A stretch of 64,000 nucleotides of DNA from Isoetes taiwanensis (GCA_021234155.1 JAJEKV010000017.1:3036885-3100884), one strand, 5' to 3'. Counted from the first letter of the stretch, positions 1-10,951 are shown. Notes: generated from the sequence alone by a model not told the origin. Made by a program: numbers and translations.

Positions 1-1408
1 GCCTTATTTTTTATCTCTGCATTAAGCAAATCTCCCCTGGTTTTCGGATCGGTGATAGCTGAATTTTTAAGTGCTCATGCCACATGAAACCTGAAGAATG
101 TACAGTTTGTACAACTTAATTTTTTCTGTAGTTTTCATTTACTGTGCATGCCACATAAAACCTGAAGGATGTACTGTTATACAACTTAATTCTTGCTGCA
201 CGTTTTCAAAGTAAATGACAAGGCTTTGAGCTAAACATATTATTTTTATCAAGTTAGTTATGAGGTAGAGCCATGATATTTAGCAATCTCTGTTGTAATA
301 TGTTCTTTTACCAGTAAATTGGGTTTGGAGTTGCAATGGACAAGTAATGGAAGATGATACTATAAAATTATTGACTTGCAGCATCTCCAGCCTTAGTACT
401 CTATAGAGGCACTCATTTCATAACGTGCCTTTCTAAGGCCAAGCTTACGTGGAACCTTTATGATGGCAAGAAGTTTCGAAGTTATACTATTGTGGAAATG
501 GTATTTTATGTAAATATTGTGCTTTTTGATGAGAGCCACAGAGTTCAATATGCTATGGATTAAAAAGCATCTATGCTGTTGTTTGGCTGCCTGATCTTGC
601 AGAATACCCCAATGGTCAAGAGATCTCTCTAAGTTCCAAAGAAGCATGCAGTGCAGTGTTGTTAATGTTTTAAATTTGAACATGCAACTATAAGTGGCTT
701 AAAGTCAAACTCTGATAGGCAATATCTTCCAACATTGCAGCTGCAAATGAGCATTTTGTAATGGTCTACAAATCAAAGGCTGGCTGTCTCTCTTGAATAT
801 TCCTTCTAATATTGCACTTTGCAGCTCCTGCCACAATATTCTCTTGGCATCAGTCTTTTCTTGCATATATAATCTCTGCATCTAACTTAACAAGCAAGTT
901 AGCATATGATTTTTACAATACTCCAAACAATACAGAACAACAATAAGGGCAGCTAAGTAATTGTTGGTTATATTCCTGCTATGTATGTCACCAAATTGTG
1001 GTGGCAATAGTGAGTTCAAAGACCCACCATTTTGTCACATCTGTTGTCACCTCCACTGAGACATTTTGTGTACACCTTAAACTGAGCATGTAACTCTCAC
1101 TTTTAGGGGTAAACTGAGCATATAACTCTCACTTTTAGGGGTGTATGAGATGAAGAAATCATAGATGTAGGTGTCTAGATGCCTGACTATAAAAATTCAC
1201 CCTGCGATGCAAGCCTTGCTGGAGGCCATTTTTCTTATTAATAAAAAAAAAGGCTATTTGACTTGCCCAAAATATCCATGTGCATCCATGTCGAAGCACT
1301 TTCATAGAACTGTAGCCTTTGCAAACATTCTTCTTTAGCAAGAAAGAACAAAAAGAGCCTATATTGTGTTTGTAACGAATGCCCAGCAACGCTGGGCACC
1401 GTTACTAG
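1..1408 (+). mobile_element. Helitron, 3' part (cut by window start)
   Basis: The end is a canonical Helitron 3' terminus. The hairpin GCCCAGCAACGCTGGGC lies at 1381-1397, followed by 11 nt, the terminal CTAG at 1405-1408 and a flanking T. The whole stretch is the reverse complement of about 51249-52632, the 3' half of a complete Helitron whose 5' TC end is at 53730, so the missing 5' part of this copy lies left of the window. No helicase/Rep coding is visible, so it is non-autonomous. Differences from the other copy cluster at CAG/CTG sites (around 378-400 and 580-625). Confidence 0.85.
1381..1397 (+). other. Helitron 3' terminal hairpin
   Basis: A perfect 7-bp stem with an AAC loop, 11 nt upstream of the CTAG end. 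In this class it acts as the rolling-circle termination signal. The identical 17-mer occurs at 51260-51276 (as reverse complement) and at 36137-36153. Confidence 0.85.
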
Positions 1409-2468
1409 TATTATATTTAAGATACACCTACAATATTAAATGCTATTAAACGACCACCTCCAAAACATTTTTTCATCATATAGTGCATGCATTATAGGTT
1501 TTGCACTTGATGAGCTTGTAGAATGGCCTGAAATAGAAAAGTTTTATTTTGTTTCCATTGTACGTGCTTGTAAAGAGAGTTCTCATTACATACAAGTCCA
1601 ATACAGGATTCTTTGTAAATTTTGTTAAAAAGAAACTTCATGCTGATCCTTTTATATATATTCGTTACAAGAAAGTTCGTAACAAAAGGGCCAATCCGGT
1701 TCAAACTTATTATAAACAAAAGGCTTTTTTCCTTTTGGAAAAAAAAAAGGTTTGTTATAGGCTTGTTGGAAATTTGGAAGGGTTTCCAATTTTCTAGAAA
1801 TTCTATCCCTAATCGGGCGGAGATAATTTGAGCGCTCATAATAGCCTAGAGAAATACGGCAATTCCATAACACTCTATAATATTACCATCTCCCTGTTGC
1901 TCATTTTCTTTGCCGCCCTTCTGCATGCAACTCCATCGCCATAGCCGTCTTCTATCTTTTCTAATGCTTTGAAGTAGGTAGCTCTTGCAAATCTGGGAGT
2001 AAGTTTGAATTCCACGGCACCCAAGGTTTAGGTTGAGTCATTTTTTGGCCTATTGAAACAGAGTTTTGTCTTTTAAGTCTTGCTTTTGCCTGATTGTTTG
2101 GCTATTCAGACTTTTCCATCATTCGCTTCTAATGGAGACAAAACAGGGTCGAATCGGGTGTTAATGGCGAATTGCAGGAAGTAAGATGCTTATTTTTTTG
2201 GTTCTTCCCTTGTGCAGAGCCATGCCTCATATCTTTTCTATATCTTTTCTGTTCTTGTTCTCATTTTGCCTGGGGCTCAAAGGGGCTTAGCAATAGAGAA
2301 GTAGACTTGAAAGCAGGGTTCAATTCCCTGCCTCTGATCATGAAACCATGGTTCAATGGCTTGCCTCTCCCTCCTCTTTTCCGATTGTATCCATCCTTAC
2401 AGTCCGGCCTCTCTCTGTTATGCAAACCCTCGAACCAGAGTGCTAAGAGTGATAACGCCCTGGACCTT
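1409..2468. other. Intergenic, no gene recognised
   Basis: AT-rich sequence to the right of the Helitron end. The short overlapping ORFs on both strands around 1440-1870 lack recognisable domains and mirror one another. At 1719-1752 there is an A/T-rich imperfect palindrome (AAAGG...CCTTTT). About 2305-2325 resembles a tRNA T-arm (GCAGG GTTCAATTC CCTGC), but no complete cloverleaf can be drawn. Confidence 0.5.
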
Positions 2469-2602
2469 GGGCGTTACGGAGCCAAAAATTTTGGGGCCAT
2501 GTGGCCATGGCCAAAATGGCTCAGGCATGCGCTGCATGCACACCCTCGCCATTTTGGCCATGGCCACATGGCCCTCAAATTTTTTTCTCAGTAATGCCCT
2601 AG
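2469..2602. mobile_element. MITE-like perfect hairpin element
   Basis: Two arms of about 50 nt are inverted copies. The best-matched cores are 2484-2520 and 2548-2584 (37 nt, about two mismatches), rich in GGCCATGTGGCCATGGCC. The 27-nt loop itself contains GCATGC repeats. The outer ends read GGGCGTTAC and GTAATGCCC. It sits at the 5' edge of a LINE relic. It could be a small inverted-repeat transposon or a foldback RNA precursor. No clean target duplication could be fixed. Confidence 0.55.
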
Positions 2603-3021
2603 AAATCTCAGCCAACCAGGGCTGGTATCATGAGGTTCTGGCATGGGCCGCAAGATGGGGCATCACAGAGACAAATTGGCCACAAGAGAAAAATGAAGCC
2701 CGGTTGATACTAGAGCAGCAAGCAATCCATCTCATATGGGAGAAAGCGGGGGGCGAATGGTCCACTCTGAGAATGAAAATCAATTCCATGGAGCATTACA
2801 CGGATCGGGGGTACCTAGTAGCGAGGCATTTGAAGAGGTTTGAAACAAATAACCTGCGGTATCGGGTGAGTTCACATAGATTAGAATATGAGACAGGTCA
2901 ATGGGCAAAAATACCAGCTGAAAATCGCACATGCAAACTTTGTGATTCGGACACAATAGAAGATGAAGATCATGTATTTACAGGTTGTCCAAAGATACTG
3001 AGGTATCGGGGAAAATTTTAA
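2593..3021 (+). pseudogene. Non-LTR retrotransposon C-terminal fragment
   Basis: An open stretch of about 140 residues ends with a Cys/His cluster, C-K-L-C followed by H-V-F-T-G-C-P. This is the CxxC...HxxxxC zinc knuckle usual at the C-terminus of LINE ORF2 proteins, after the reverse transcriptase. The preceding part is basic and helical (LIWEKAGGEWSTLRMKINSM). The frame stays open upstream to 2356, but that part is the MITE hairpin and is not homologous. No RT domain precedes it, so it is a 5'-truncated relic unrelated to the LINE families elsewhere in the window. Confidence 0.55.
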
Positions 3022-3187
3022 GCATCCATGCACCCAAGTTTTGCTCTTTATTTAAGTTAGATACATTAAACACATGTTTATACATAAAAACGGTGGATGA
3101 TCACCGTTCTTTCCTGCTGAAAATTAAGGATACGTGAACTATTGTAATCAGGCTCTATGGTCTTTAAGGCCCCAAAGGGCTCAGAAA

Positions 3188-3266
<79 letters not shown>

Positions 3267-3267
3267 T
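3188..3267. repeat. (ATT)n microsatellite
   Basis: Uninterrupted TAT/ATT triplets, about 27 units in 80 bp. They create spurious poly-Tyr and poly-Asn ORFs on the two strands. Confidence 0.97.
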
Positions 3268-3399
3268 GAAATATAGCAGGGCAGCATGCAGGAAATTCTC
3301 TTGCTCTAAAATCAGGGTTTCTCTTCATAGTTTCTTAGTTTTTTGGAAGTAGCAAGCAAGTTAAAATTCTAGATTATCAAGTAAGGTCAAAACTCATCG

Positions 3400-3600
3400 A
3401 AAATCTTTTTTTTCCGTAAAGTTTCCCAACCATTAGAAGTAGCAAGTTAGAATTCTTGATTAGCGGGAGATTAAAATCTTCCTTTCCATAAAGTTTTCCA
3501 ACCATTAAGTAACAAGTTAGAATTCTAGATTAGCGTGAGATTCTAGCCTTGGTTGGAAAATCTTCCTTTTGAGAAGATTTCACAACCAAGGTTAGAATGG
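3400..3600. repeat. Short tandem and inverted repeats
   Basis: A unit of roughly 75-85 bp containing 'AACCATTA...AAGTTAGAATTCT' is repeated twice (3420-3530). It is followed by an inverted repeat with 25-nt arms at 3541-3565 and 3573-3597 (three mismatches) around a 7-nt loop. Nothing else is recognised between 3270 and 3986 apart from a short GATA tract at 3718-3732. Confidence 0.6.
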
Positions 3601-3986
3601 TGTCTTGAGTCTATTACACATGGTAAAGACCTAGCAAGCTAGGATCGAGCTAAGCATAATGAGATGTTCCTCAAATGCAATACACGTGTAGGGAAATTTA
3701 TCAATGTGATATCTAATAGATAGATAGATAGTATTTTTAAATAGAAGCATGGTAAGATGTCGCTATGTATGTATGAAATCAATATAAATTTATGGGAATA
3801 GAAACTTATCTTCTCTTGTTGCTTTCTCTCGTTTCATATAGCCATTAGAATATACAAGAAATTTATCGCGGCGGCCTTGTCGCCGCGAACATTTCTCATT
3901 AACAACTTGCCGCCAGTTCAGAACCCAAATACTACAAACATACCTTTGCCCATGACAAAGAGTTTGGGAAGAGCATTTCAAGATGA

Positions 3987-4402
3987 ATTTTTTCAACAGC
4001 CCATCTATTACTCAAGGATACACTTGCATCAACTGCAATAGAGAAAGAAAGAATGGCAATTAGGGAGCAATTTGCAGATCACCAAAGGGACCAACTATCA
4101 TGTAGACAGTTGTATTGGCAGTGGAGAACATTTTCCCAGATGCAACCTGGCAGATTTTTGTGTATAATTCATGATAAGATGGACCAACACAAGACTTTCT
4201 TGCCAAAGCTAGATCCTTTGCCCAAGCATTATCAAAACGCTTTTCAGATGAAAGTAAGTTTGGCGGGTGTCTTAACACATGGGCATGGAACTGGAACCTA
4301 TGGTCATTTTGTGCTTGATCTATGGAGGGATGATCCAAACTTCCATGTGAGTTCTATTTTCAAGTGCTTGAGAACACTAGAGAAAGGATCGATAGAAGGG
4401 AG
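3987..4402 (+). pseudogene. DUF7869-like protein, 5' part (split by transposon)
   Basis: The frame is open from 3987, after a TGA, to the transposon junction. The first Met is at 4053, but similarity to the family appears to begin upstream of it. Visible features are an R/Q-rich helical lead, then C-I-I-H-D-K-M-D-Q-H-K-T, then L-T-H-G-H-G and a Y-G-H-F-V-L-D-L-W strand. This order is what I recall for plant DUF7869-type proteins of unknown function, possibly derived from a DDE-type integrase/transposase. The frame runs into the transposon at 4403 and resumes at 7441. An upstream exon is likely but was not found. Confidence 0.6.
4395..4402. repeat. Target-site duplication, left copy (GAAGGGAG)
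   Basis: An 8-bp direct repeat of 7433-7440 that immediately flanks the inverted termini of the element 4403-7432. Confidence 0.85.
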
Positions 4403-7400
4403 CCCGGGGGTTTCATTGAAACCCCGTATGACCCAAGAGCGTGACTGGGTAGGGGTTTTTTTGAACTCTCGACGTCCGTATACGGACTGCTGCCTCATAC
4501 GGTCGACCATCGTTTCCCCCGTAGGTGGTCGAGAAGGGGGAGTTGGGCGGGAAGGTCCGATCCGTAGCATCTACGTTAGGGCCTACTCCAACTCCGAATG
4601 CTTTGAAGAACCGAGGCGCCACCAGAATGGAACAACGCCTCCTAATCTGTGTTGATTCTCCTCCGTCTGTCACTATTTTGGGGAATAAACTGATAGAGTT
4701 TCTTACACTTTACCCTAAATCGTGCAGGCAGCAGCATTCTTCAGGGGTTTTCCATAGCAGAGGAAGCGAGGATGCTGAAGCATTCTTTGTGTGTTTTTTT
4801 TGTTGAATCCGGCAAAGCATAGCTCGCTGAAAGGAGTCATAGGGTTTGTCATAGGGTTTAGGCAGTTCATTTTGGCAGCAAATGTGTTATTTCTGTTGAA
4901 TCCGGCAAAGCAGTGGTCGCTGAAAGGAAGAATAGGGTCTAGGCATCTCATTTTGGCAGCAAAGGAAGCTTCATTCTCGAATAAACTTGCTCGATTTGCA
5001 ATCATCTCCAGTTCTAAACCTGTTGTGGCAAAGCAACCTGTCGGCAAGCAAAGGTCGTTGAAGAGGTCGACAAGTAGAGGTCGTTGAAGAGGCAGGCAAG
5101 CAGAGGTTGGCAAGCAAGCAAAGTAAGCAAGGGAAGCAGAGGTCGGCAAGCAAGCGTCAAGGAAGCGAAGGTCGTCACCGTGGGATGGATCGGTCGGCAA
5201 GTAGAGGTCGTTGAAGCAAAATAGAGGTTGTTGAAGCAAATCAGAGGGCGTTCTTCTTTATTTTCTTGATTTAATCCGCTGTGGCAAAGTAGAGGTCGTT
5301 GAAACAAGTGGTAGGGAGCTTTGTTCCACCTTTTTTTTATCTGAGATTTTATATATAACTTCTGTCTTTATCTCTTCGTAACTTCTGTCTTTATTTCTTG
5401 CTGAGTACCTGTAGTAAATTGTCAAGAAACGAAGCAATTTTTTGGCAAAAGCTGAGTGTTTGTATTTAACTCTGTTTAACAGGTATCAAGGCAGAGCTTG
5501 GGTATCAAGGCAGAGCTTGGAGCCCAGATTTGAGGCCAGTTCTTGAACTTTGAAAGGTAAATCTCCCCTTCTTTCATTTTGCTGGCCGTTTCTGTAGAAC
5601 CATACCAAAGTGTCCAATGCCGTCTAAAACCACAGGTGTCCAAACTGTTCGGATTTCATGGACATGATTTAAAACAATAGATGATGTCCCTGTGTCCTTA
5701 AAGTTACAATATATGATCCGTCTTACGCACCCGATTATTTTTTTACGTAAGAGGTCATTGCATTCAAGATCGTTATTTAATGTTCTCCTATATGCGCATA
5801 AAGGGGCCTCTAAATCTCAACCCGGTAGCATCATAGCTTATTGCAAAGAAAGATAGTACAAATTTGTCTTGATTCTGAAATGAAAGATAAGAATTAGAGC
5901 TTTAGGCACCAAATTCTTTGCGACCCAAAGGCCTCATACAATCAGGAGTTTACATAGCCAATACCCTAGCACATCTATTACCCATTGGACACGTTTTCTG
6001 AAACTCCTGTTTTGGGGCAAAATTTTTAAATTTTATTGCATCGTAGTTACTTCTGGATCGACACATAGATGAATTAAGCATGTTAATCATTTTTATATGT
6101 CATTCTAGGCCCCTCCTTAAGCACAATACTTATATCCATAAGGACAACAATATTCAAGTATTTGCTGGAAATTTTTACTTTTCCAATTTAGGACGAAGCA
6201 AAAACAGGTAAATCTTTGCTGGGAGTTCTTTGATGCAGTTGTTATATGCAATATCCATTGCTATTGCTTGAATAAAAGGTTGGTCCTTTTGTATCTGTTG
6301 TCTTTTGTAGTAGCTGGATCCACTTCCATTGTTTTGCATACTAACCTTTTAGGGAAAATAATACTTATACAGGGATTTCAAAATGGTCAAGGATTTCAAA
6401 ATGGTCAGGTATGCAGCTTCACAGCAACAATTATTGAATACTTGAGACAACAGGTTTCGAGTCACTTACATCATTTTTTTTGAAACAATGTGAGCTTATG
6501 CACTAATTTCAGGTGGTTGTCATCATTGGAAATGCCCCAAGTGGTATAGACATATCCAACGAGCTGTGTGATGTAGCAAAGGAGGTTCACCTATATGCAA
6601 GCAGATGATATATATATGATATATATGAGGATGCCATAGTGCAGATATGCCAGTTTTATTTGCTGAAGCTAAAGCGTTTTACCATGAGCATATACTCATA
6701 ATAGAGTAAACAATGAACAAGTGCTTCTGCCATGATAAGGAGTGCTTGCATTGTTCTACATCATATTGAATGATTCTGCAAGTAATGTTTCAATCTTGAT
6801 ATCTATCTGTATTTTCTATTTTAGATAGTCAACACAGCAAAGTTATTGGTTTTAGATTATATTCATTTCTTACCATAATAGTCTTAGAACATAATAGTCT
6901 TAGAACATTCAATAATAGTCTTAGAACATTCATCTATATGGGTGCCCTATGGGTGTAGTCTATTATAGATGTATAAATCATGATGTTATTGTCCTTAGCA
7001 TGAATTTCATGTATTGTTATTACCATGTATTGTCCCCGTATTGTCACGTATTTAGGGCAAGGCCTCCTAAATACGTGCTCAAAATTGCAAATGCTCCTTA
7101 GAATTACCCTTGTAATGTCGCATGCATGTAAGAACCCCAGGGAAATGCGAGAAATAGATGCGAGAAATGTCAACTAAAAACATTTTGAAATTTTATTTAT
7201 TCTGTACATAGGGGTAGGGTGCACAAACACAAACTCAAGTACAAGATCGGGTAGGGGTATGTAAAAACTAGTATCGTTCGAAAGTACATCTACAGAAAGG
7301 GGCTTGGAAACTGGCTGTTCCTATTTACGTATGTAGGGGTTTTCCACCTCCAAAAAGTCGTATACAGGGGTTTTCTCTGGACCCCTTGCACGCAGATGTG

Positions 7401-7432
7401 GTATCCCCATATGCCTAGGTGAGACCCCCGGG
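4403..7432. mobile_element. Non-autonomous TIR DNA transposon inserted in the DUF7869-like gene
   Basis: The termini are inverted repeats, CCCGGGGGTTTC at the left and the complement of CCCGGGGGTCTC at the right, flanked by the 8-bp duplication GAAGGGAG. Removing the element and one duplication rejoins the host reading frame. No transposase is recognisable. The interior holds a palindrome GTCCGTATACGGAC (4474-4487), a purine-rich repetitive tract (about 5030-5310, units like GGCAAGCAGAGGTCG), a 19-bp tandem duplication near 5481-5520, a short duplication at 6371-6408 and AT-rich filler. The superfamily is uncertain: the 8-bp duplication suits hAT, P or Mutator types, but the ends do not fit the hAT consensus. 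Confidence 0.8.
5020..5310. repeat. Purine-rich degenerate tandem repeats
   Basis: GGCAAGCA, GAGGTCG and GTTGAAG modules recur in varying order inside the transposon. They produce the leucine/proline-rich minus-strand ORFs seen here, which are compositional only. Confidence 0.7.
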
Positions 7433-7440
7433 GAAGGGAG
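7433..7440. repeat. Target-site duplication, right copy (GAAGGGAG)
   Basis: Matches 4395-4402 exactly. After it the DUF7869-like frame continues. Confidence 0.85.
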
Positions 7441-7888
7441 AAGGTATTCTCCATCAGCCCCCATTTTTGAGGCTTTGATGGATGATCAACCGCTCTGCTA
7501 CCAAAGGCAGATAAAAGAGCTCACATCCAAGGTGTCCAAAGAATCCAGGAGGACTTGGGGTGATTTCCCCTTACTTGAGAAACAACTGCCAGAGGAGCTA
7601 CGTGCTCAATTGGACAACTGTTGGAAAGAAAACAAGAATAGATGGATGTTTGGGGCAATGTCATACTTGACAGCAGTGGGAGTATTCAAAGTTGTGAAAG
7701 TGGGGTTCATGATGGTTGGGCATACACATGATGATATAGATGCATTCTTCGGAACTTTCTCTACCAAGCTCAAGAGAGAAAACGTGACTAGTCTCCCTGA
7801 ACTAATGGATGTGTTTGAGAGCTGCATTGACCCCAACCCAATGGCTTTCTTGATGGATGATCAAGGATTATATAACGCACTGGGATGA
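7441..7888 (+). pseudogene. DUF7869-like protein, central part
   Basis: In-frame continuation of the 3987-4402 piece, reading ...S-A-P-I-F-E-A-L-M-D-D-Q. It contains the most diagnostic motifs of the family: Q-L-D-N-C-W-K-E-N-K-N followed about 30 residues later by V-G-H-T-H-D-D-I-D. The first D, the NKN block and the GHTHDDID acidic cluster are the probable catalytic or metal-binding residues of the DDE-like fold (family-level inference). The frame stops at 7886-7888. Similarity seems to continue in other frames with further stops (C-L-K-W-K-A-H), so this copy is decayed even without the transposon. Confidence 0.65.
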
Positions 7889-7992
7889 TGTTTGAAATGG
7901 AAAGCACACCTCCCCTCTTAAGAAAAATCACATGGACTCCCTAATCAATTACTGGGAGAAAGTTGTGACATGCTTAGAAACTGAACAACCAT

Positions 7993-8541
7993 GTGGGGGG
8001 AGCTGAGAGACGGGTTCTTACCAGAGTCCCCAAATCAGAGGGTTCTCAAAGAGCAAGCACATCTAAGAAAGTTCAATTGGGTTCTAACAATGGTTCCAAG
8101 TGGTTTGTGGGAAGTAAGGCCTCAAAGCCGAAGTGGTTTGATCTTCCTGAGTGGCATCCCTTTGAGGACATCAAGGAAGGATACTTTGTGCTAGTAAGGC
8201 CTGACGATGAGGATTGCCCAATATGGTTAGGAGTGGCACTCTCTGATGTAACCACCACCATGGCTGATGGAGAAGAGTTGCGTCCTGGATTCCAAGTTCA
8301 ATATTGGGAGCCCATTGGAAGACACAAGAAGGGCAACTTGAAGGAGCAATACACCGACTGCTGGGAGAAGAAGTGGAGGGCAAATCATGCTGATCCTCAA
8401 AGGAGGGAATTGGTGGAGTGTGTGATATGGTCATATCCAACTTGTCACATTTCAAAGGACAAGACACACAAGATCCCAAAAAGGGAGATGGACAAAGCCA
8501 TGAGCAACCTCCATGCTATATCATTGTATGAGGGTAGATAA
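7993..8541 (+). pseudogene. DUF7869-like protein, C-terminal part
   Basis: A 182-residue open frame, offset from the central part by a frameshift and stops in 7889-7992. It contains F-V-L-V-R-P-D-D-E-D-C-P-I-W-L-G and V-Q-Y-W-E-P-I-G. This looks like the small beta-rich C-terminal module that follows the DUF7869 core in plant homologues. The ATG at 7993 is only the first Met of an open segment, not a demonstrated start. Together the three segments describe one gene of about 1.4 kb coding length interrupted by the 3-kb element. Confidence 0.55.
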
Positions 8542-9486
8542 TATTGAGAAGCTTGAAAACTTTCTCAACTAGTGGTTTGTAAAATTTATGAGAAAAACAA
8601 GTTACCCAGTTCTTTGTGTGTGGTGTAATTCTATTCAAGCATTCAATTCAGAAAATTTTTTTTCTATAGTATGAGTCCCATTAATTTTCAGTCTGAGTCC
8701 CAAAATTCGAGATTTGACCCACTTAAATTAAATGCGAGTTTAGTCAACTATTTCAACATCTCTCTTTTCATCATCCCAGACACATTTCTATATAATGTGG
8801 ATCACCACATCACATATTTGTAATCTATGTCTAGAACTAGGACTCACCAAATTTAAAATCATCTTCATTTTTTCTCGTCTCCATTTAAGTTCTCGCTTTC
8901 AGTTGAAATAACTATTGCAAGTCTATCACAAATCTGCAAAAGGAAAAAGTGCACTAGGCATGTCAAGCAGTATCAAACCAAGTTTGCCCAAACGCCTGAC
9001 TTAGACTAGGGAAAAAGGCAATATGAACACATAATTATCACATTCCAAACAAACAGTAGAATATCACATATAGGACAGCCCAAAAACATCACATTGATAC
9101 CTCATGAAGGGGCTTACTGCACTTCAAGTCCACATTCTGTACAGATTTATCATACCTGATGAATCCACGGCACAAGTTTTTGTATGTAAATAAGCAAAGA
9201 TATAAATAGTACTAAGAGAAGAAAAATTTGGCCTAACAAACAGAGCTGGTAGCTGAACTTCTGAGATTACAATACATGGTGCCATGTTGTAATAGTCATT
9301 TTAAATCATGGCAGAGTTTTATATTTGCTATACGTCTCATGTCCAATGCCAAGTATAAGGATAAAGCACATAAGAGAACATGTAACTAACCAGTTCTGAG
9401 GAAGTCCAACTGCTGCACGAGCTTGATAGTTTAAAGGACCCTTCAGCTCCACATTATACATGTCCATCATTTCTATATGTAGCAAG
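8542..9486. other. Intergenic, nothing recognised
   Basis: AT-rich and non-repetitive at the level I can see. No domain-bearing ORF, tRNA or transposon terminus was found. Confidence 0.5.
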
Positions 9487-10017
9487 TTAATACATGTTCC
9501 ACACGAAAGAATGGGGAAAGAAACAGTGGATGCTAGAATGATAGAGTTTCATACACTCAGGGTTTGAGAACTTGGACTGGGGCTGAATTTTTTTTCTACA
9601 AATTAATTGCTTGACAATCATGGAAGCAGTCTCAAGATTATTTCCTCCTGCAACAAGCTTCTGAAGAATCGAAATCTTTTTGCTGGCCTTTTCTTTAGCT
9701 TTATCTGGCCACAATGCTCTGTGGTTGTTTTTGCTTGTTAATAATCTGCAATAAGCCCGAAGAGCTGCAAAATATGTCCATCCACATTCCCAGAGCATGA
9801 CAGAAACTGAAGTGCCACCATAGCCAAAAAGAAGGGGACGAATGCGGGCAGCTTCTGTTGACAGTGAGCCAAGAAATTGCAGATAGAGAAGCAAAATGCC
9901 CAAATCACGGCCAAAATGCAAGACGCTTGCCTTGGATGGCCACCATAGCTCGTCGGACTGTCCATTGCCGTAGAAAACTCCATCAAATAAGTTCTGTTTG
10001 GGGAGCTTGGATTCCTG
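9487..10017 (-). CDS. Unrecognised exon-like ORF (possible gene fragment)
   Basis: On the minus strand a frame is open from 10017, just after an in-frame TGA and an AG that could be a splice acceptor, to the stop at 9487-9489. The first internal Met is at 9921. The protein has a polar start (G-V-F-Y-G-N-G-Q-S-D-E-L-W-W-P-S), a hydrophobic helical middle (G-I-L-L-L-Y-L-Q-F-L-G) and a Lys-rich helix (A-K-E-K-A-S-K-K). Its composition is protein-like, unlike the shadow ORF in the overlapping frame. I do not recognise the family. It may be one exon of a host gene or a captured fragment. No neighbouring exon was identified. Confidence 0.35.
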   Translation of the reverse strand, partial: QESKLPKQNLFDGVFYGNGQSDELWWPSKASVLHFGRDLGILLLYLQFLGSLSTEAARIRPLLFGYGGTSVSVMLWECGWTYFAALRAYCRLLTSKNNHRALWPDKAKEKASKKISILQKLVAGGNNLETASMIVKQLICRKKIQPQSKFSNPECMKLYHSSIHCFFPHSFVWNMY

Positions 10018-10226
10018 TCAGTAACTCGTCATGAGGCCCTGTTCTTCCTCCGCCATAAATGCTTATAAATGCGTTTGAACACACATTAATGCCCTACAAT
10101 CAATGAGTGCACACGTGTCATCTTTTAATAATTTTCAAGGAAGAAAATAAGGGAGAACAGAAATCGGACATTGCATTACATAAGAAGTATAAACCACAGA
10201 TTTTACATAAGCAATAACAAGAATAA

Positions 10227-10475
10227 GTGGGCACGATGACAAGAGAGATGGTGACAACAAAGATCCTGGGGGACACGGATTCTCATTTTCTATTGTTGTT
10301 TGATGGACGTATTGGTCAAACTCATGTGATTGTACAGTTGGACAATGGTGCCTCGCACGATCTCATTTCCTCAGACCTTGTTGAACCTTTGGAATTGCCT
10401 ACTGTTCGTCCTAATCTTACAGTAGAAAACATTTGTACTAATATGTTGGGTTCATGTTCAGCAAAAGTGTCATAA
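10227..10475 (+). pseudogene. Ty3/gypsy aspartic protease fragment
   Basis: The segment V-I-V-Q-L-D-N-G-A-S-H-D-L-I-S is the retropepsin active-site region. The usual D-S/T-G-A is replaced by D-N-G-A. The frame stops at 10473-10475 before the RT. Confidence 0.6.
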
Positions 10476-10576
10476 TAGAAATTTGCAGTTGGTGAGTATG
10501 TCACAACTCGCGATCTTATGGTGGTTCCAATTTTGTAGAGACGCCACCTCATAGACCAGAAAATCATCGCATTGAT

Positions 10577-10951
10577 TTGGTTCCAGGAACCGAACCAATA
10601 GTGAAACATCCATACCAAATGTCACCAATTATGCTTGATGAAGTTCAAAAGCAGGTTGAAAACTTAATAAATCGTGGTCTAATCCGAGAAAGTAGCTCGC
10701 CATATGGAGTACCAGTTCTTTTGGTTAACAAGAAAAATGGTTCTTTTCGTATGTATATTGATTACAGGACCCTCAACAAGTTCATAATAAAGAATGAATA
10801 TCCTATTCCTCGAATGGATGACTTCCCGGATCAATTGAAGGGCCCCACCATCTTCAGTGAGATAGATTTCAAATCTGGGTATCATCAAGTTCATGTTCAT
10901 GAACCAGACATTCATAAAGCAGTTTTTGGTATGGTCATTACAATTTTATAG
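10577..10951 (+). pseudogene. Ty3/gypsy reverse transcriptase fragment
   Basis: Contains the RT N-terminal motifs G-L-I-R-E-S-S-S-P-Y-G-V-P, F-R-M-Y-I-D-Y-R-T-L-N-K and F-S-E-I-D-F-K-S-G-Y-H-Q (catalytic motif A Asp). A frameshift near 10940 puts the next motif, M-P-F-G-L-T-N-A-P, into another frame (about 10954-10985). The YxDD region is degraded to a stop-containing stretch at about 11040-11065. Confidence 0.8.

Noticed and set aside
2290-2335. tRNA-like T-arm (GCAGG GTTCAATTC CCTGC)
   Set aside because: Only the T-arm pairs. No D-arm or acceptor stem can be assigned.
3078-3352. Poly-Asn and poly-Tyr ORFs
   Set aside because: Pure products of the (ATT)n microsatellite on the two strands.
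4715-5307. Leu/Pro-rich minus-strand ORFs
   Set aside because: Compositional artefact of purine-rich repeats inside the TIR transposon.
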